A DNA stretch of 64,000 nt, from the NCBI RefSeq assembly GCF_000328685.1, contig NC_019974.1:3215001-3279000 (forward strand), written 5' to 3'. The translations under genes and the position numbers were made by a program. The stretch comes from Natronococcus occultus SP4 (GTDB taxonomy: Archaea; Halobacteriota; Halobacteria; Halobacteriales; Natrialbaceae). This document shows positions 1-8,230 of the stretch, in pieces. Numbering within the stretch: position 1 is the stretch's first letter; each line of letters begins with the position of its first letter. The notes below the pieces were generated by a model. That model was not told the origin of the DNA. It saw only the letters and a program-made list of their open reading frames with translations, and did not search any database.

Positions 1-2
1 CA

Positions 3-146
3 CTCGAGCGACGAGTCGAACGGACGCTCCTCGAAACCGTCGCCGACCGCCCGGCCGTCGAGACGCTCCGCGTGGCGAACGACTCCCGATCGGATCTCGC
101 GGAGAGCGTCGCGGCCGTTCGCGAGCGCGTCCGATCGCTGCAGTAA
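3..146 (+). CDS. C-terminal fragment of an unidentified protein
   Basis: An open frame enters from the window edge and stops at TAA 144-146. The 47 visible residues are charged and helical, ending in an alternating Ala/Glu/Val/Arg stretch and the tail VRSLQ. Several polysaccharide genes follow on the opposite strand, so another glycosyltransferase or surface-sugar enzyme is possible. Too little sequence is visible to name it. The gene converges on the GT4 gene with only about 18 bp between the stop codons. Confidence 0.5.
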   Translation, partial: LERRVERTLLETVADRPAVETLRVANDSRSDLAESVAAVRERVRSLQ

Positions 147-164
147 CCGGGTTGGACCGTGCCT

Positions 165-1247
165 TCACTCCCGTAGCGACCGCAGCGCCCGCGTCGTCGA
201 TTCGACGGTCGTCCGCCAGTCGTAGGCCGGCTCGAGGGTCCCGCCGTCGTGGCGCATCGGTTGGGAGAGCTGATCGCGAATCGCCGCCGCGAACCCGTCG
301 ACGTCGCCGACCGGGACGGTCGTGCCGGCGTCGTCGACGACGTCGGCGACCTGCTCGAGGGCCGAGCAGACGACGCGAACGCCTGCGGCCCTGGCCTCGA
401 GTACCGTCCGCGGGACGCCCTCGGTGCGACTCGGCAGGACGAGGACGTCGGCCGACCGGTAGATCCGGGGCATCTCCCGGTAGGGACGGTGGCCGAGAAA
501 CACGACCCCCTCGTCGGCCCGGTCCTCCAGGGCGTCCCGCAACGGTCCCTCGCCGCAGACGTACAGCGTCGCGTCCGGGTGCGTCTCGCGGACCCGTTCG
601 ACGGCCGCGACGGCGTCCTGCGGTCGTTTCCCCTCGACCAGTCGCCCGACGAACAACAGCGTCGGCCCATCGGCGTCGACGTCCTCGCTTTCGGGGCCCT
701 GTGATCCGAACCGTTCGGTGTCGATCCCGTTGGGGACGACCTTGATCGGTGCTCGGACGCCGAACTCGCGAAGTCGGCGTTTGTCGACGTCGGTGTAACA
801 GAACGCGAGGTCGGCCCGGTTGAACGTCCATCGACCGAGGGTCCGTAGATACCACTCGAACAGCCATTCGGGCGCAGTCTGGGAGTAGAGCCCGTGGTTC
901 GTAATCGCGAGCGGCGCTCCGCCGAGTCGCCGTTTGAGCGCCGCCAGGTTCGTCGAGAAGTACAGATGTGAGTGGGCGTGAACGACGTCGAACCCGTCCG
1001 CCTCGAGCAGGTACCGGGCGAGTCCCGTCGAGAGCTCGTTTCCGAGCGGGCTGACCGTCGGCTCGTAGCGAACGACGGTGTACCCGCTGCGGCGTTCGAC
1101 GTGGGGTGTGTCCGGATCGCGCCGAACCGTCGCTACCGTCACGTCGTGGCCCATCGCTGCCTGATCCCGGCTCATCGCGTGGACGTGGTAGGCACCGCCA
1201 CCGTTGACGTCCGGGTACGCCTTCTGTGCGATCCGCAGGATTCGCAT
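165..1247 (-). CDS. GT4-family glycosyltransferase
   Basis: A retaining GT-B glycosyltransferase of family 4, which moves a sugar from a nucleotide donor to a growing glycan at the cytoplasmic membrane face. The N-terminal Rossmann half starts MRILRIAQ and has a Gly-Gly-Gly acceptor loop followed by HVHAMSRDQ. The C-terminal half has the family donor motif with two spaced Glu residues (TEGVPRTVLEARAAG). The start at 1247 fits the family's usual N-terminus; an in-frame ATG at 1280 would add 11 residues. It is the last of three same-strand genes (sugar transferase, epimerase, GT4), so a surface polysaccharide or N-glycan operon is likely. Donor and acceptor cannot be read from the sequence. Confidence 0.9.
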   Translation of the reverse strand: MRILRIAQKAYPDVNGGGAYHVHAMSRDQAAMGHDVTVATVRRDPDTPHVERRSGYTVVRYEPTVSPLGNELSTGLARYLLEADGFDVVHAHSHLYFSTNLAALKRRLGGAPLAITNHGLYSQTAPEWLFEWYLRTLGRWTFNRADLAFCYTDVDKRRLREFGVRAPIKVVPNGIDTERFGSQGPESEDVDADGPTLLFVGRLVEGKRPQDAVAAVERVRETHPDATLYVCGEGPLRDALEDRADEGVVFLGHRPYREMPRIYRSADVLVLPSRTEGVPRTVLEARAAGVRVVCSALEQVADVVDDAGTTVPVGDVDGFAAAIRDQLSQPMRHDGGTLEPAYDWRTTVESTTRALRSLRE

Positions 1248-1290
1248 CGGCCGATCGGTCTCCGGTAGTTCGGGCACCATCTGAGCAGCC

Positions 1291-2223
1291 TCAGCCGTTG
1301 TGCGCGAGCGTTTCGAGCCCCGCTTCGAGAGGGACGGTCGGTTCGTAGCCGAGTTCCGTTCGGGCCTTCTCGATCGCGGCCCGGCTGCGATCGATATCGC
1401 CGGGTCGTGGGTCGCCGTGGACGATCTCGGCGTCCGAGCCGACGACCGTCCGGATCGTCTCGGCGAGCTCCCGGATCGTTACCGACGAGCCGGTTCCGAC
1501 GTTGAACGACTCGCCGACGGCGTCGGTTGTCGCCGCCAGCAGGTTCGCCTGCACGACGTCCGAGACGTGGACGAAGTCGCGGGTCTGGGTCCCGTCGCCG
1601 TCGACCGTAATCGGGTCCCCGGACCGGGCCTGCTCGAGGAAGACACTGATGACGGCGCTGTAGTCGCCGCCGACCTGTCGGGGGCCGTAGACGTTGAAGT
1701 ACCGCAGAACGACCGTTTCGAGCCCGTACAGCTCGTGGTAGAGCCGGGCGTACTCGTCGATAGTTACCTTCTCGAGGCCGTACGGCGAGGACGGCGCCGT
1801 CGGATGCGTTTCGTCGATGGGGACGTACTCGGGATGGCCGTAGATCGCCGCGCTCGAGGCCAGCACGACGCGGGCGTCCTCGGCACGGGCCCGCTCGAGC
1901 AGCGCCAGCGTCCCGTCGACGTTGACCGAGTGGCTCTCGACCGGCGCGGCGACCGACTCCTCGACGCTGACGAGCGCGGCCTCGTGAAAGATCAGATCGA
2001 CGTCGGCCGTCGCGCGCCCGACGGTGTCGCCGTCGCGGAGATCCCCCTCGAAGAGGGTCACGCCATCCGGGAGCCGCTCGCGGCGACCGCTCGAGAGGTT
2101 GTCGAGGACCCGAACGTCGTTCTCGTCGGTGAGGACGTCTACGAGGTGGCTCCCGATGAACCCCGCTCCACCCGTCACCAGAATCGTCTCTCCTCTCGGC
2201 GGCTCCGGTATCTGCCCTGACAT
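1291..2223 (-). CDS. NAD-dependent epimerase/dehydratase (GalE-like SDR)
   Basis: An extended short-chain dehydrogenase/reductase of 310 residues acting on a nucleotide sugar, most like UDP-glucose 4-epimerases. The N-terminus has the NAD-binding GGAGFIGSH motif. The catalytic set is visible as a Ser in LASSAAIYG and the Tyr-xxx-Lys pair in SPYGLEKV, followed by the substrate-loop motif RYFNVYGPRQ. It overlaps the upstream sugar transferase by a base and is followed within 50 bp by the GT4 gene, which indicates one transcript. The exact substrate (Glc/Gal, GlcNAc/GalNAc or a uronate) is not decided by these motifs. Confidence 0.9.
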   Translation of the reverse strand: MSGQIPEPPRGETILVTGGAGFIGSHLVDVLTDENDVRVLDNLSSGRRERLPDGVTLFEGDLRDGDTVGRATADVDLIFHEAALVSVEESVAAPVESHSVNVDGTLALLERARAEDARVVLASSAAIYGHPEYVPIDETHPTAPSSPYGLEKVTIDEYARLYHELYGLETVVLRYFNVYGPRQVGGDYSAVISVFLEQARSGDPITVDGDGTQTRDFVHVSDVVQANLLAATTDAVGESFNVGTGSSVTIRELAETIRTVVGSDAEIVHGDPRPGDIDRSRAAIEKARTELGYEPTVPLEAGLETLAHNG

Positions 2224-3686
2224 TAGCTCCTACTCGAGTCCTCGTCGCCCTCGTTATTTAATCGTTCAGAGAAGAGGTCGGCGACGTCGACCGCGACCGA
2301 CCAGATCTGGACGACGACGAGTTTCACGTCGAGCCACAGCGACTGCCGACGGACGTACTCGAGGTCGTGTTCGAGTTTCTTTTCGGGCTCGAACCCGGTG
2401 ACGTCGTTGATCTGGGCGATCCCGGTCAGCCCGGGTTTGACGAACCAGCGCTTCGTCCAGTCGATGCCGTCGGCTTCGATCTCGCGGTCGATCTGGGGTC
2501 GTTCGGGCCGTGGACCGACGACGCTCATCTCCCCGCTGAGGATCGAAAACAGCTGGGGGATCTCGTCGAGGTGAGTCTTCCGGAGCACCCGTCCGACGCT
2601 CGTGACCCGGGGGTCGACGCCGCCGGCGTCCTCGTCGCTGAGCTGGGCGCCGTCGTCCTCGGCGTCAGTACTCATGCTCCGGAACTTCGAAACCGTAAAA
2701 CTCCCGCCGAGGGTTCCCGTTCGGGTCTGATTGTACAGGACCGGTCCCGGAGAGTCGAGTTTGATCGCGACCGCGACCAGTACGACCACCGGCGAGAGCA
2801 CGACCAGCCCGACCGTCGCGAAGACCAGATCGAACGCCCGTTTTGCGAGCCGCCCGTACCAGGGCCACGGCTGGAGCTCGACCCGCAGCAACGAGTCGCC
2901 GACGTCCTCGGACGCGAGGACGCGATCGGAAAGCGAGTCGTGAGCGAGCGCGTCGACGCCGTGTTCCCGGCAGGTCCGGAGAACGCCGAAACACTCCTCG
3001 CGATCGCCGTGAGCGAACGCGACAACGACGGTATCGACGTCACGCTCCTGGAGGGTTCGTTCGAGCCGCGAGAGACCGCCGAGGCGTTCGGCGCCGGCGA
3101 TCATATCGAGACGAGTGACGCGACCTTCGGTCGCGGTTCCGCCGTCGGTCGAAACGACCCGTTCGCCGTCGTGGGTGGTCGAATCGCCGGGATACGACAT
3201 TTCGATAGATCGTTCGGTCAGCACCGGTGAGAGAAACCCAAGCGGCGTGGCGGGAAGCGAGAGGATCGAGGACGCGATCAGCGTCGGATCGTCCCCGACG
3301 ACGAGGACCCGTTTCGGGTCGCGCTGGCGCCGACAGAGGCCGTACCAGGCCGGAAGCGCGATCGAAAGCAGGAGTCCTGTGAGCAGCGTCGTCGGGATCG
3401 CCGGAGCGGTGGCGAGACCGACGACGGCGAGCCCGATCAGAACGAGCGCGGCGAGACAGAGCTGTTGCCAGGTGGCGGCGAGGAGCGTCGGTACCGAGCG
3501 CGGCCGGGAGACGTACAGCGGCGTCAACGCGACGCTGACGACGCCGGCGATAAGCACCGCAGCGAGCAGTTGCTCGCCGAACGTTGGCGATGCCTCGGTC
3601 GGGACGCTCGCGGCGAGCCCCGCCGCGAGTGCGAGCAGCAGCGTCCCTGCCACTGCAGCGCGTCGGTACTCCCAACCTAGTAACAT
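2223..3686 (-). CDS. Membrane sugar transferase (polyprenyl glycosylphosphotransferase)
   Basis: A 487-residue WcaJ/WbaP-like initiating enzyme that loads a sugar-1-phosphate onto a polyprenyl phosphate. Four hydrophobic helices lie in the first ~120 residues, a variable CoA-binding-like middle region follows, and the C-terminal bacterial sugar transferase domain starts at KRAFDLVFA. That domain shows the conserved KFRSM, LRKTHLDEIPQL and MSVVGPRPERP blocks. It is first in the epimerase/GT4 operon. A TATA-like box at 3713-3720 (minus strand) about 30 bp before the ATG suggests a near-leaderless mRNA. Confidence 0.9.
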   Translation of the reverse strand: MLLGWEYRRAAVAGTLLLALAAGLAASVPTEASPTFGEQLLAAVLIAGVVSVALTPLYVSRPRSVPTLLAATWQQLCLAALVLIGLAVVGLATAPAIPTTLLTGLLLSIALPAWYGLCRRQRDPKRVLVVGDDPTLIASSILSLPATPLGFLSPVLTERSIEMSYPGDSTTHDGERVVSTDGGTATEGRVTRLDMIAGAERLGGLSRLERTLQERDVDTVVVAFAHGDREECFGVLRTCREHGVDALAHDSLSDRVLASEDVGDSLLRVELQPWPWYGRLAKRAFDLVFATVGLVVLSPVVVLVAVAIKLDSPGPVLYNQTRTGTLGGSFTVSKFRSMSTDAEDDGAQLSDEDAGGVDPRVTSVGRVLRKTHLDEIPQLFSILSGEMSVVGPRPERPQIDREIEADGIDWTKRWFVKPGLTGIAQINDVTGFEPEKKLEHDLEYVRRQSLWLDVKLVVVQIWSVAVDVADLFSERLNNEGDEDSSRS

Positions 3687-4028
3687 TCAACATGTTCACT
3701 CCCTCAGACATCATATTAAAGCTTGTGAGACGATGTAGGATAGTATTACAGCACATTCAGGATTTTCTATAGATGGTAAATTTCCCTTATCTGTCAGTCT
3801 AATTATGTCGTTTCTAACGGTCGGAGATGGGGTCGGCGCCCGTGACCGGTCGAGGCGACCGCGGCGTTAGCGAGGTGTGCCGACGTTGTGCTCGGCTCCG
3901 ATCGGCTGCTCGCTATCGAGCCAGAACGATCCGGTATCGGTCGGGTAGACGCTGTTTCGGCGAACACAACGTACCGTTTCTCGCTTATGTGACTATTACT
4001 AACCACGCTACCGACCAAAGGCACCAGC
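3687..4028. other. Divergent intergenic region with promoters
   Basis: A 342-bp gap between the glycan operon (minus) and a lipoprotein gene (plus). The left half is A+T-rich and holds the TATA-like box for the glycan operon at 3713-3720. No open frame with convincing composition was seen. The right half is G+C-rich, and its only promoter-like patch is near 3985-4000. Confidence 0.5.
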
Positions 4029-4580
4029 ATGGACCGACGGACGCTCCTTGCCGGCACCGGGACCGTCCTCGCGACGACCGTCGCGGGATGCGGAAGTCTC
4101 GAGACCGACAGCGAGGACGACGCGGACGACGGGACGGCGGACGCCGTCGAGAACGGGATGGACGACGAGGCGGTTGACGACGAGTTGCCCGAAGTCGACG
4201 ACGAGGACGACGAGCCTGACTCGGAGGAGCGAATTCCGGGCTTCGACGCCGAGGCGTTCGACATCGACAACGAGGAGCTGACCGTCGAGGAGATCGACCA
4301 CGACGACGAGACGGTCACCGTCCGGATGGCGGCGAACACCCTCGATCAGGAGGCTCTGGAGGACGAACTCGCAGAAGCTGGCGGGGAGTTCGTCAATGCG
4401 ATCGACGACACCGAGGAGTTCGCCGAAACGGTGTCGACCGTCGAGTGGGACGTCCAACACGGGGGTAGCGAACTCGCAACGTTTTACATCGAGTCGGAGT
4501 GGATCGTCGCCTACGACGAGGGTGAACTCTCAGAGTCGGAACTCCTCGATCGAATCGCCGCAACCGTCTCGGTACTCTGA
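4029..4580 (+). CDS. Twin-arginine exported lipoprotein, function unknown
   Basis: A 183-residue protein whose N-terminus has a Tat motif (DRRTLLAG) and a hydrophobic stretch ending in the lipobox VAGC, with Cys21 as the probable lipidated residue. A very acidic linker rich in Asp/Glu follows. A globular C-terminal half contains alternating strand/helix patterns (VTVRMAANTLDQEALEDELAEAGG). It probably sits on the outer face of the membrane. I do not recognise the family. The mobile element begins about 50 bp downstream of its stop. Confidence 0.8.
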   Translation: MDRRTLLAGTGTVLATTVAGCGSLETDSEDDADDGTADAVENGMDDEAVDDELPEVDDEDDEPDSEERIPGFDAEAFDIDNEELTVEEIDHDDETVTVRMAANTLDQEALEDELAEAGGEFVNAIDDTEEFAETVSTVEWDVQHGGSELATFYIESEWIVAYDEGELSESELLDRIAATVSVL

Positions 4581-4628
4581 GAACGCGCTGGAACCGCTTC
4601 GATGAATCGTATTCGACGATACAAATAC

Positions 4629-4634
4629 GCGGTC
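4629..4634 (+). repeat. Left target-site duplication candidate
   Basis: GCGGTC directly abuts the outer edge of the left inverted repeat. The same six bases in the same orientation abut the right inverted repeat at 8231-8236. Confidence 0.6.
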
Positions 4635-4677
4635 TAGAAGGCAGGCATGTGACCAAATAATCGGTTGAACCGAGTTT
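4635..4677 (+). repeat. Left terminal inverted repeat
   Basis: Starts TAGAAGGCAGGCATGTG and continues to AATAATCGGTTG and GTTT. The reverse complement of 8188-8230 matches about 33 of 42 positions with two single-base gaps, including an uninterrupted 12-base core, AATAATCGGTTG. Confidence 0.7.
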
Positions 4678-4823
4678 CCTTGCGTCATATCTATTCTGTA
4701 ATAAAATATCGTGAGAAGGCGCTAAGGGCGATGGTTCGGAAACAGACACCAATCAGCCGAAAATAAGGAACGCAGGACAGCGCCGCCGCTCAGTGGTCAG
4801 CGGACACCTGACCGCCGACGACG

Positions 4824-6707
4824 TTAGTCCGGCGGGTCGAGACCGTAGTATTTCTTCGCCACCGTCAAGAACTGGTTCGCATCTACACGCGGTGCGTACG
4901 TCGCATTCTCGCCTTCGATAGCGAGTTTCACCAGCAAATCCACGAGCCGCCAGACGTTGTACAGTACGCACGCGAACACGAAGTTGAAGAACCGATACGT
5001 GTGGCGCTTGCTCGTCGTGCGGACACGGAACGTCTTGATTTGCTTGTAGCCGTTCTCGATGCCCCAACGGTGGCGGTAGCGACGAACCATCCGTTCGACC
5101 ATGTGGATGCGCTCTACCTCGCTATCATCCTCATTCAGCGTCACGCTGGGATGGTTGGTCTCGAACAGCGCGTACGCCTGTGAATCCTCCTTGCACCCCA
5201 CGGTCGGCTCGTTCGCCTCCTCCTCTCGAAGTTCCTCCGTAAGGGCGCTGAATCCGTGCGAGGCATCCTCCTCATCCAGTTCGATACCGAGGTCAGCGAG
5301 GTCTTCAAGCATCTCCTCACGGATGTCTGACCTCTCCTCATTCTCGTCTTTTTCCTCGTCCTCGGCCTCAAAGCCGTCTTCAGCACTGGACGGGAGGTAC
5401 ATCCGTTTGCGAGTCGGGCCGCTTGAGACAGATTCTTCCTCGATGTGAATCGTCTTCCCAGAACGATGGAGCCGTGTACACGTTGCCTTCTCTGACTCGT
5501 ACTTCCGTGCGCCGTTCAGGTAGCAGACCTCGTGCCTGTCACAGGCGTCTTTCACGCCTTCGCTATCGAACTCTCTGTCCATCATCACGAGTTCGATGTC
5601 ATCCACGAGGTCAAGTGCGTTCTCCAGCAGACGGTCCACAATGTCGGCTCGCTTCATCCCACGCTTGACCGGAACCGCGTCCAGCACGAGCGGAATGTCG
5701 TAGCCAACAATCTGGATGGTGGCCCACTGATAGTACACTTCGCCGTCTTTGTAGCCGAGAATCCAGTCCTCCGTAATGTTGTTGTCCCCGTCGCGCTCGA
5801 TTTTGCCCGTCCACGGGTTGCCTTTCGTGATGTCGATGGCGGCCCAGAGTTTGCCGACAAGTTCGGCGTTGTGCCGAGCGCGGGCGATGAGCATCCGGGT
5901 GGTCTCGTGGAGCATCGAGCGCGTCTCCTCAACGGTGAGTTTCCCAATCTGGTAGCGGTGGTTCGACGCACTCGGGGTGCGGTCGCGCTGGGTGTCGATA
6001 TAAAAGGAGTGCTGGCCGCTCTGAGCGTACATGTTCTCGCGCATCCCCATGTAGGCGTGCTGTTCCCAGAACGCGTTCTCGTGGATTACGCTGTTGTCAG
6101 CCCGCTTCAGGTAGAATGTGTCCGTAACGAACGGTTTGGCCTGTTGCCAGACCTCCTTGGTCTTCTCTGCGACGAGTCGCTGTTCGCTCCGCTTCGAGGA
6201 GATGTCGCGTTCCTCGGGCCGAAACACAGGGTCGGGGGCGGGAATGCCTTGTTCGCGGGCAAAGTCAAGGGCTTCCTCGGTGGCCGTCCGCACAAATTCG
6301 CGCTGTACGTCGGTGAACTCCTTGTTCCACATCTCCCAGAGCCGCGACTGACTCGGCGCTCCGCTCGTGTCGCGGTTGTGCGCGACGGGAAAGCCAAGGT
6401 CACGGCAAATGTTGGGGAATGAGTGGAGGAAGTAGCGGAGGAACCCTTCGCGGCAGTCCCACGCGAGCCGGAGCATATGAGCCTTCACCCACGCGTAAAA
6501 CGACGTAGTATTCCGATGCCAGTCCGCACGGGCATCACCGTAAGTTTCGTCGCGGAAGAAGGCATTTCGTAGGACTTCGACGAAATCGGGCTTCTCGTCG
6601 TACTGGGTGAGGAAGTGGATACTCCCATCGTAGGTCTCGCCGCTGACGGTGAACGTGAAGTACCTGTCATGGTCGAACGGTGATTCAGTAGGTTGAGTAA
6701 CCGACAC
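4824..6707 (-). CDS. DDE transposase (IS4-like signature)
   Basis: A 627-residue transposase if the GTG at 6707 is used (VSVTQPTESPFDH). The catalytic Asp residues are in WAAIDITKG and VMMDREFDSEG, and the catalytic Glu is in WGIENGYKQIK. That last block fits the IS4-type Y-2-R-3-E-6-K signature exactly. A long acidic insertion lies between the second Asp and the Glu, which explains the large size. A TATA box 25-30 bp before 6707 supports the GTG start. An in-frame ATG at 6830 would run into trpS coding sequence and seems wrong. The gene is uninterrupted, so it may be active. A weak stem-loop (4795-4813) follows the stop. Confidence 0.85.
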   Translation of the reverse strand: MSVTQPTESPFDHDRYFTFTVSGETYDGSIHFLTQYDEKPDFVEVLRNAFFRDETYGDARADWHRNTTSFYAWVKAHMLRLAWDCREGFLRYFLHSFPNICRDLGFPVAHNRDTSGAPSQSRLWEMWNKEFTDVQREFVRTATEEALDFAREQGIPAPDPVFRPEERDISSKRSEQRLVAEKTKEVWQQAKPFVTDTFYLKRADNSVIHENAFWEQHAYMGMRENMYAQSGQHSFYIDTQRDRTPSASNHRYQIGKLTVEETRSMLHETTRMLIARARHNAELVGKLWAAIDITKGNPWTGKIERDGDNNITEDWILGYKDGEVYYQWATIQIVGYDIPLVLDAVPVKRGMKRADIVDRLLENALDLVDDIELVMMDREFDSEGVKDACDRHEVCYLNGARKYESEKATCTRLHRSGKTIHIEEESVSSGPTRKRMYLPSSAEDGFEAEDEEKDENEERSDIREEMLEDLADLGIELDEEDASHGFSALTEELREEEANEPTVGCKEDSQAYALFETNHPSVTLNEDDSEVERIHMVERMVRRYRHRWGIENGYKQIKTFRVRTTSKRHTYRFFNFVFACVLYNVWRLVDLLVKLAIEGENATYAPRVDANQFLTVAKKYYGLDPPD

Positions 6708-6730
6708 TACTGGGTAGCACGAGAAATGGA

Positions 6731-6740
6731 TTATATATAA
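6731..6740 (-). promoter_or_regulatory. TATA box of the transposase gene
   Basis: TTATATATAA lies between the trpS stop and the GTG at 6707, about 25-30 bp from that codon. This is the spacing expected for a leaderless haloarchaeal transcript. Confidence 0.6.
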
Positions 6741-6780
6741 TCTTGGATATTTTCGAGGTGGAAGGCTCCTGTGGGTGCGT

Positions 6781-7962
6781 CTATTGCTGAACCAGAGAAT
6801 TGTCGGGGTATCCTGTCCGTCGCCGCGCATCCTGCCGCTCGCTCTCTGTCAGGCGGTACTGTTCCAACTCTTCTTCGAGCGGGCCGAGTGCCCTACGACG
6901 TTCTTGATGTGCTTCGAGGAAGTTCGCAATATTCTCTGCCGCCATCTCTTTGAGTTCACCACTCAGGAGCGACCCTTGTTGATACTCGCGTGCAAGCCGT
7001 TCCACCTGCTCATCACTTTCTTCAAAGAAGTAGTACAAGAACTGATACGAGACATCCACCTCGGGATTCCCTCCCTGTTCTCGATGTTCTTTGAGACTAG
7101 TCTGTCCACCAGAGTAAGCGTGAGTACGGATTTTGCCGAAGACCGTCTCCCGGTCATCTGAAAGGAGGATGCTCGGTGCGTCGTCGGACGAACTCATCTT
7201 CCCCGGCCCTTCGAGGCTCGGGAGGAACTTTGAGAGCAAGGCACCGGGCTTGGCCACGTCATACCGTTGCTTGGCCGCGATGTCACGGCAGACTCGAACG
7301 TGGGGGTCTTGGTCAACCGCAATCGGGACGAGCGTCGGATGGCGACCCTCCACAAGTTGTGGTAAGAGGAGGTGTGTGGCTTGGACAGCAGGGTAGAACG
7401 AGAGACCGATATTCTCGGGCTCTCCATATGTTGCATCCACGGTCGATTGCGTCACTTCCTTGGCAAACGCAGTTGCTAAAGGATACACCACGTCAGCGTC
7501 AGCCGTGTCTACGATGATTCGGGTTCGCTCGGGGTCGAACCCAACCGCGAGAAGGTCAAGGAGGTTCTCGCGGGTGTAGTCGCTAATCTCGCCCAGCGAT
7601 TTGTCTTTTAGGAAGTACTTCTCGTCGTCGGAGAAGGGGATGTAGACGAGAGTTCCCGTCTGGTCTTGCAGATACTTAGCGAAGTAGAACGGGAAGATGT
7701 GACCGATGTGCATCGGCCCTGAGGGGCCTCGTCCCGTCACGATGGAGTGTGGTTTACCTTCGTTGGCGGCATCAAGGAATGGGTCTACATCTCGCTCTGC
7801 ATAGAACACGTCACGGCGCACGAGCGGATGGCTGGGGTCGGGAAACTTCGCCTTCTGTTCGGCAGTGAGGGCATCAGCCCCGAACTTGTCGAGGAGTCGG
7901 TCGTAGTCGATGTCGCCTTCGACGGCGTATGGCGTTACGGTGAAGTCGTCTTCTGCTGGCAT
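6781..7962 (-). CDS. trpS: Tryptophan--tRNA ligase
   Basis: A class Ic aminoacyl-tRNA synthetase of 393 residues that charges tRNA-Trp. The ATP-binding signature appears as GPMHIGHI (about residues 82-89) and the KMSKS loop as GKMSSSDD (about 254-261), both typical of archaeal TrpRS. The length suits a full-length archaeal enzyme. No SD-like motif precedes the ATG. The gene sits inside the inverted repeats of a mobile element, is less G+C-rich than its surroundings, and follows a ~165-nt leader with a Trp-codon peptide. It may be a second, inducible or inhibitor-tolerant TrpRS; whether the genome has another copy cannot be seen here. Confidence 0.93.
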   Translation of the reverse strand: MPAEDDFTVTPYAVEGDIDYDRLLDKFGADALTAEQKAKFPDPSHPLVRRDVFYAERDVDPFLDAANEGKPHSIVTGRGPSGPMHIGHIFPFYFAKYLQDQTGTLVYIPFSDDEKYFLKDKSLGEISDYTRENLLDLLAVGFDPERTRIIVDTADADVVYPLATAFAKEVTQSTVDATYGEPENIGLSFYPAVQATHLLLPQLVEGRHPTLVPIAVDQDPHVRVCRDIAAKQRYDVAKPGALLSKFLPSLEGPGKMSSSDDAPSILLSDDRETVFGKIRTHAYSGGQTSLKEHREQGGNPEVDVSYQFLYYFFEESDEQVERLAREYQQGSLLSGELKEMAAENIANFLEAHQERRRALGPLEEELEQYRLTESERQDARRRTGYPDNSLVQQ

Positions 7963-7992
7963 ATGTGTTTGATGGTTGTAGTCACTTGGAGA

Positions 7993-8123
7993 CGATGCGA
8001 TTGAGAAAGCGAGTGAGCATCGCGGTCGAATCTGCCGGGTTAAGCCCGTCCGACCCTAAACCGCGATACTGTCCACTTCCCGAAACGCGTGCCAACGCCA
8101 GCAATTGGCGTGGGAAGTGGACA
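7993..8123 (-). promoter_or_regulatory. Structured 5' leader of trpS with three stem-loops
   Basis: Hairpin A pairs 8070-8081 with 8112-8123 (12 perfect bp) and has an inner stem 8095-8100/8106-8111. Hairpin B pairs 8060-8065 with 8021-8026. Hairpin C pairs 8017-8022 with 7993-7998. B and C share bases 8021-8022, so their full forms exclude each other. A short stem 8036-8039/8045-8048 lies inside the B loop. The peptide's Trp codons lie in the loop of A, and its stop lies just past the first arm of B. No U-run follows C. Regulation is inferred from this geometry only. Confidence 0.55.
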
Positions 8124-8127
8124 CCAT
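8056..8127 (-). CDS. Putative tryptophan-rich leader peptide of trpS
   Basis: A 23-codon frame, ATG at 8127 to TAG at 8056-8058, encoding a peptide that starts MVSTSHANC, then Trp-Arg-Trp, then HAFREV. Trp residues are at positions 10 and 12. The ATG is about 27 bp from a TATA box, so it would be read as a leaderless message, which is the normal haloarchaeal mode. The trpS ATG follows 95 nt after its stop. The frame is short and could arise by chance. The promoter spacing, the two adjacent Trp codons and the downstream tRNA-Trp ligase together make that less likely. Confidence 0.55.
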   Translation of the reverse strand: MVSTSHANCWRWHAFREVDSIAV

Positions 8128-8151
8128 ATTGACATCGACGAGATTGCTCCC

Positions 8152-8159
8152 CTTATAGG
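8152..8159 (-). promoter_or_regulatory. TATA box of the trpS transcript
   Basis: Minus-strand CCTATAAG. Its spacing predicts a transcription start at about 8127-8130, at or next to the leader-peptide ATG. Confidence 0.6.
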
Positions 8160-8187
8160 TTCTGTTCCTCTACTTGTCTCGCAATCA

Positions 8188-8230
8188 GCAAACCAGTCCA
8201 ACCGATTATTCTTGACGTGCCTGTCTTCTG
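8188..8230 (-). repeat. Right terminal inverted repeat
   Basis: Read on the minus strand it starts CAGAAGACAGGCACGTC, then AATAATCGGTTG, mirroring the left repeat at 4635-4677. Confidence 0.7.

Larger units (their letters stand above)
4635..8230 (-). mobile_element. Insertion element carrying a transposase and trpS
   Basis: A unit of about 3.6 kb bounded by imperfect inverted repeats of roughly 42 bp (4635-4677 and 8188-8230) and flanked by the 6-bp direct repeat GCGGTC. Inside are a DDE transposase and a tryptophanyl-tRNA synthetase with its leader, all on the minus strand. Base composition is visibly less G+C-rich than the genes on either side. No other copy of the repeat was seen between the two genes, so the synthetase appears to be cargo rather than a neighbour. 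The boundaries come from pairwise comparison by eye. Confidence 0.7.

Noticed and set aside
6708..6830. ATG start of the transposase at 6830
   Set aside because: It would overlap the end of trpS and span the TATA box at 6731-6740. The GTG at 6707 begins a sensible N-terminus.
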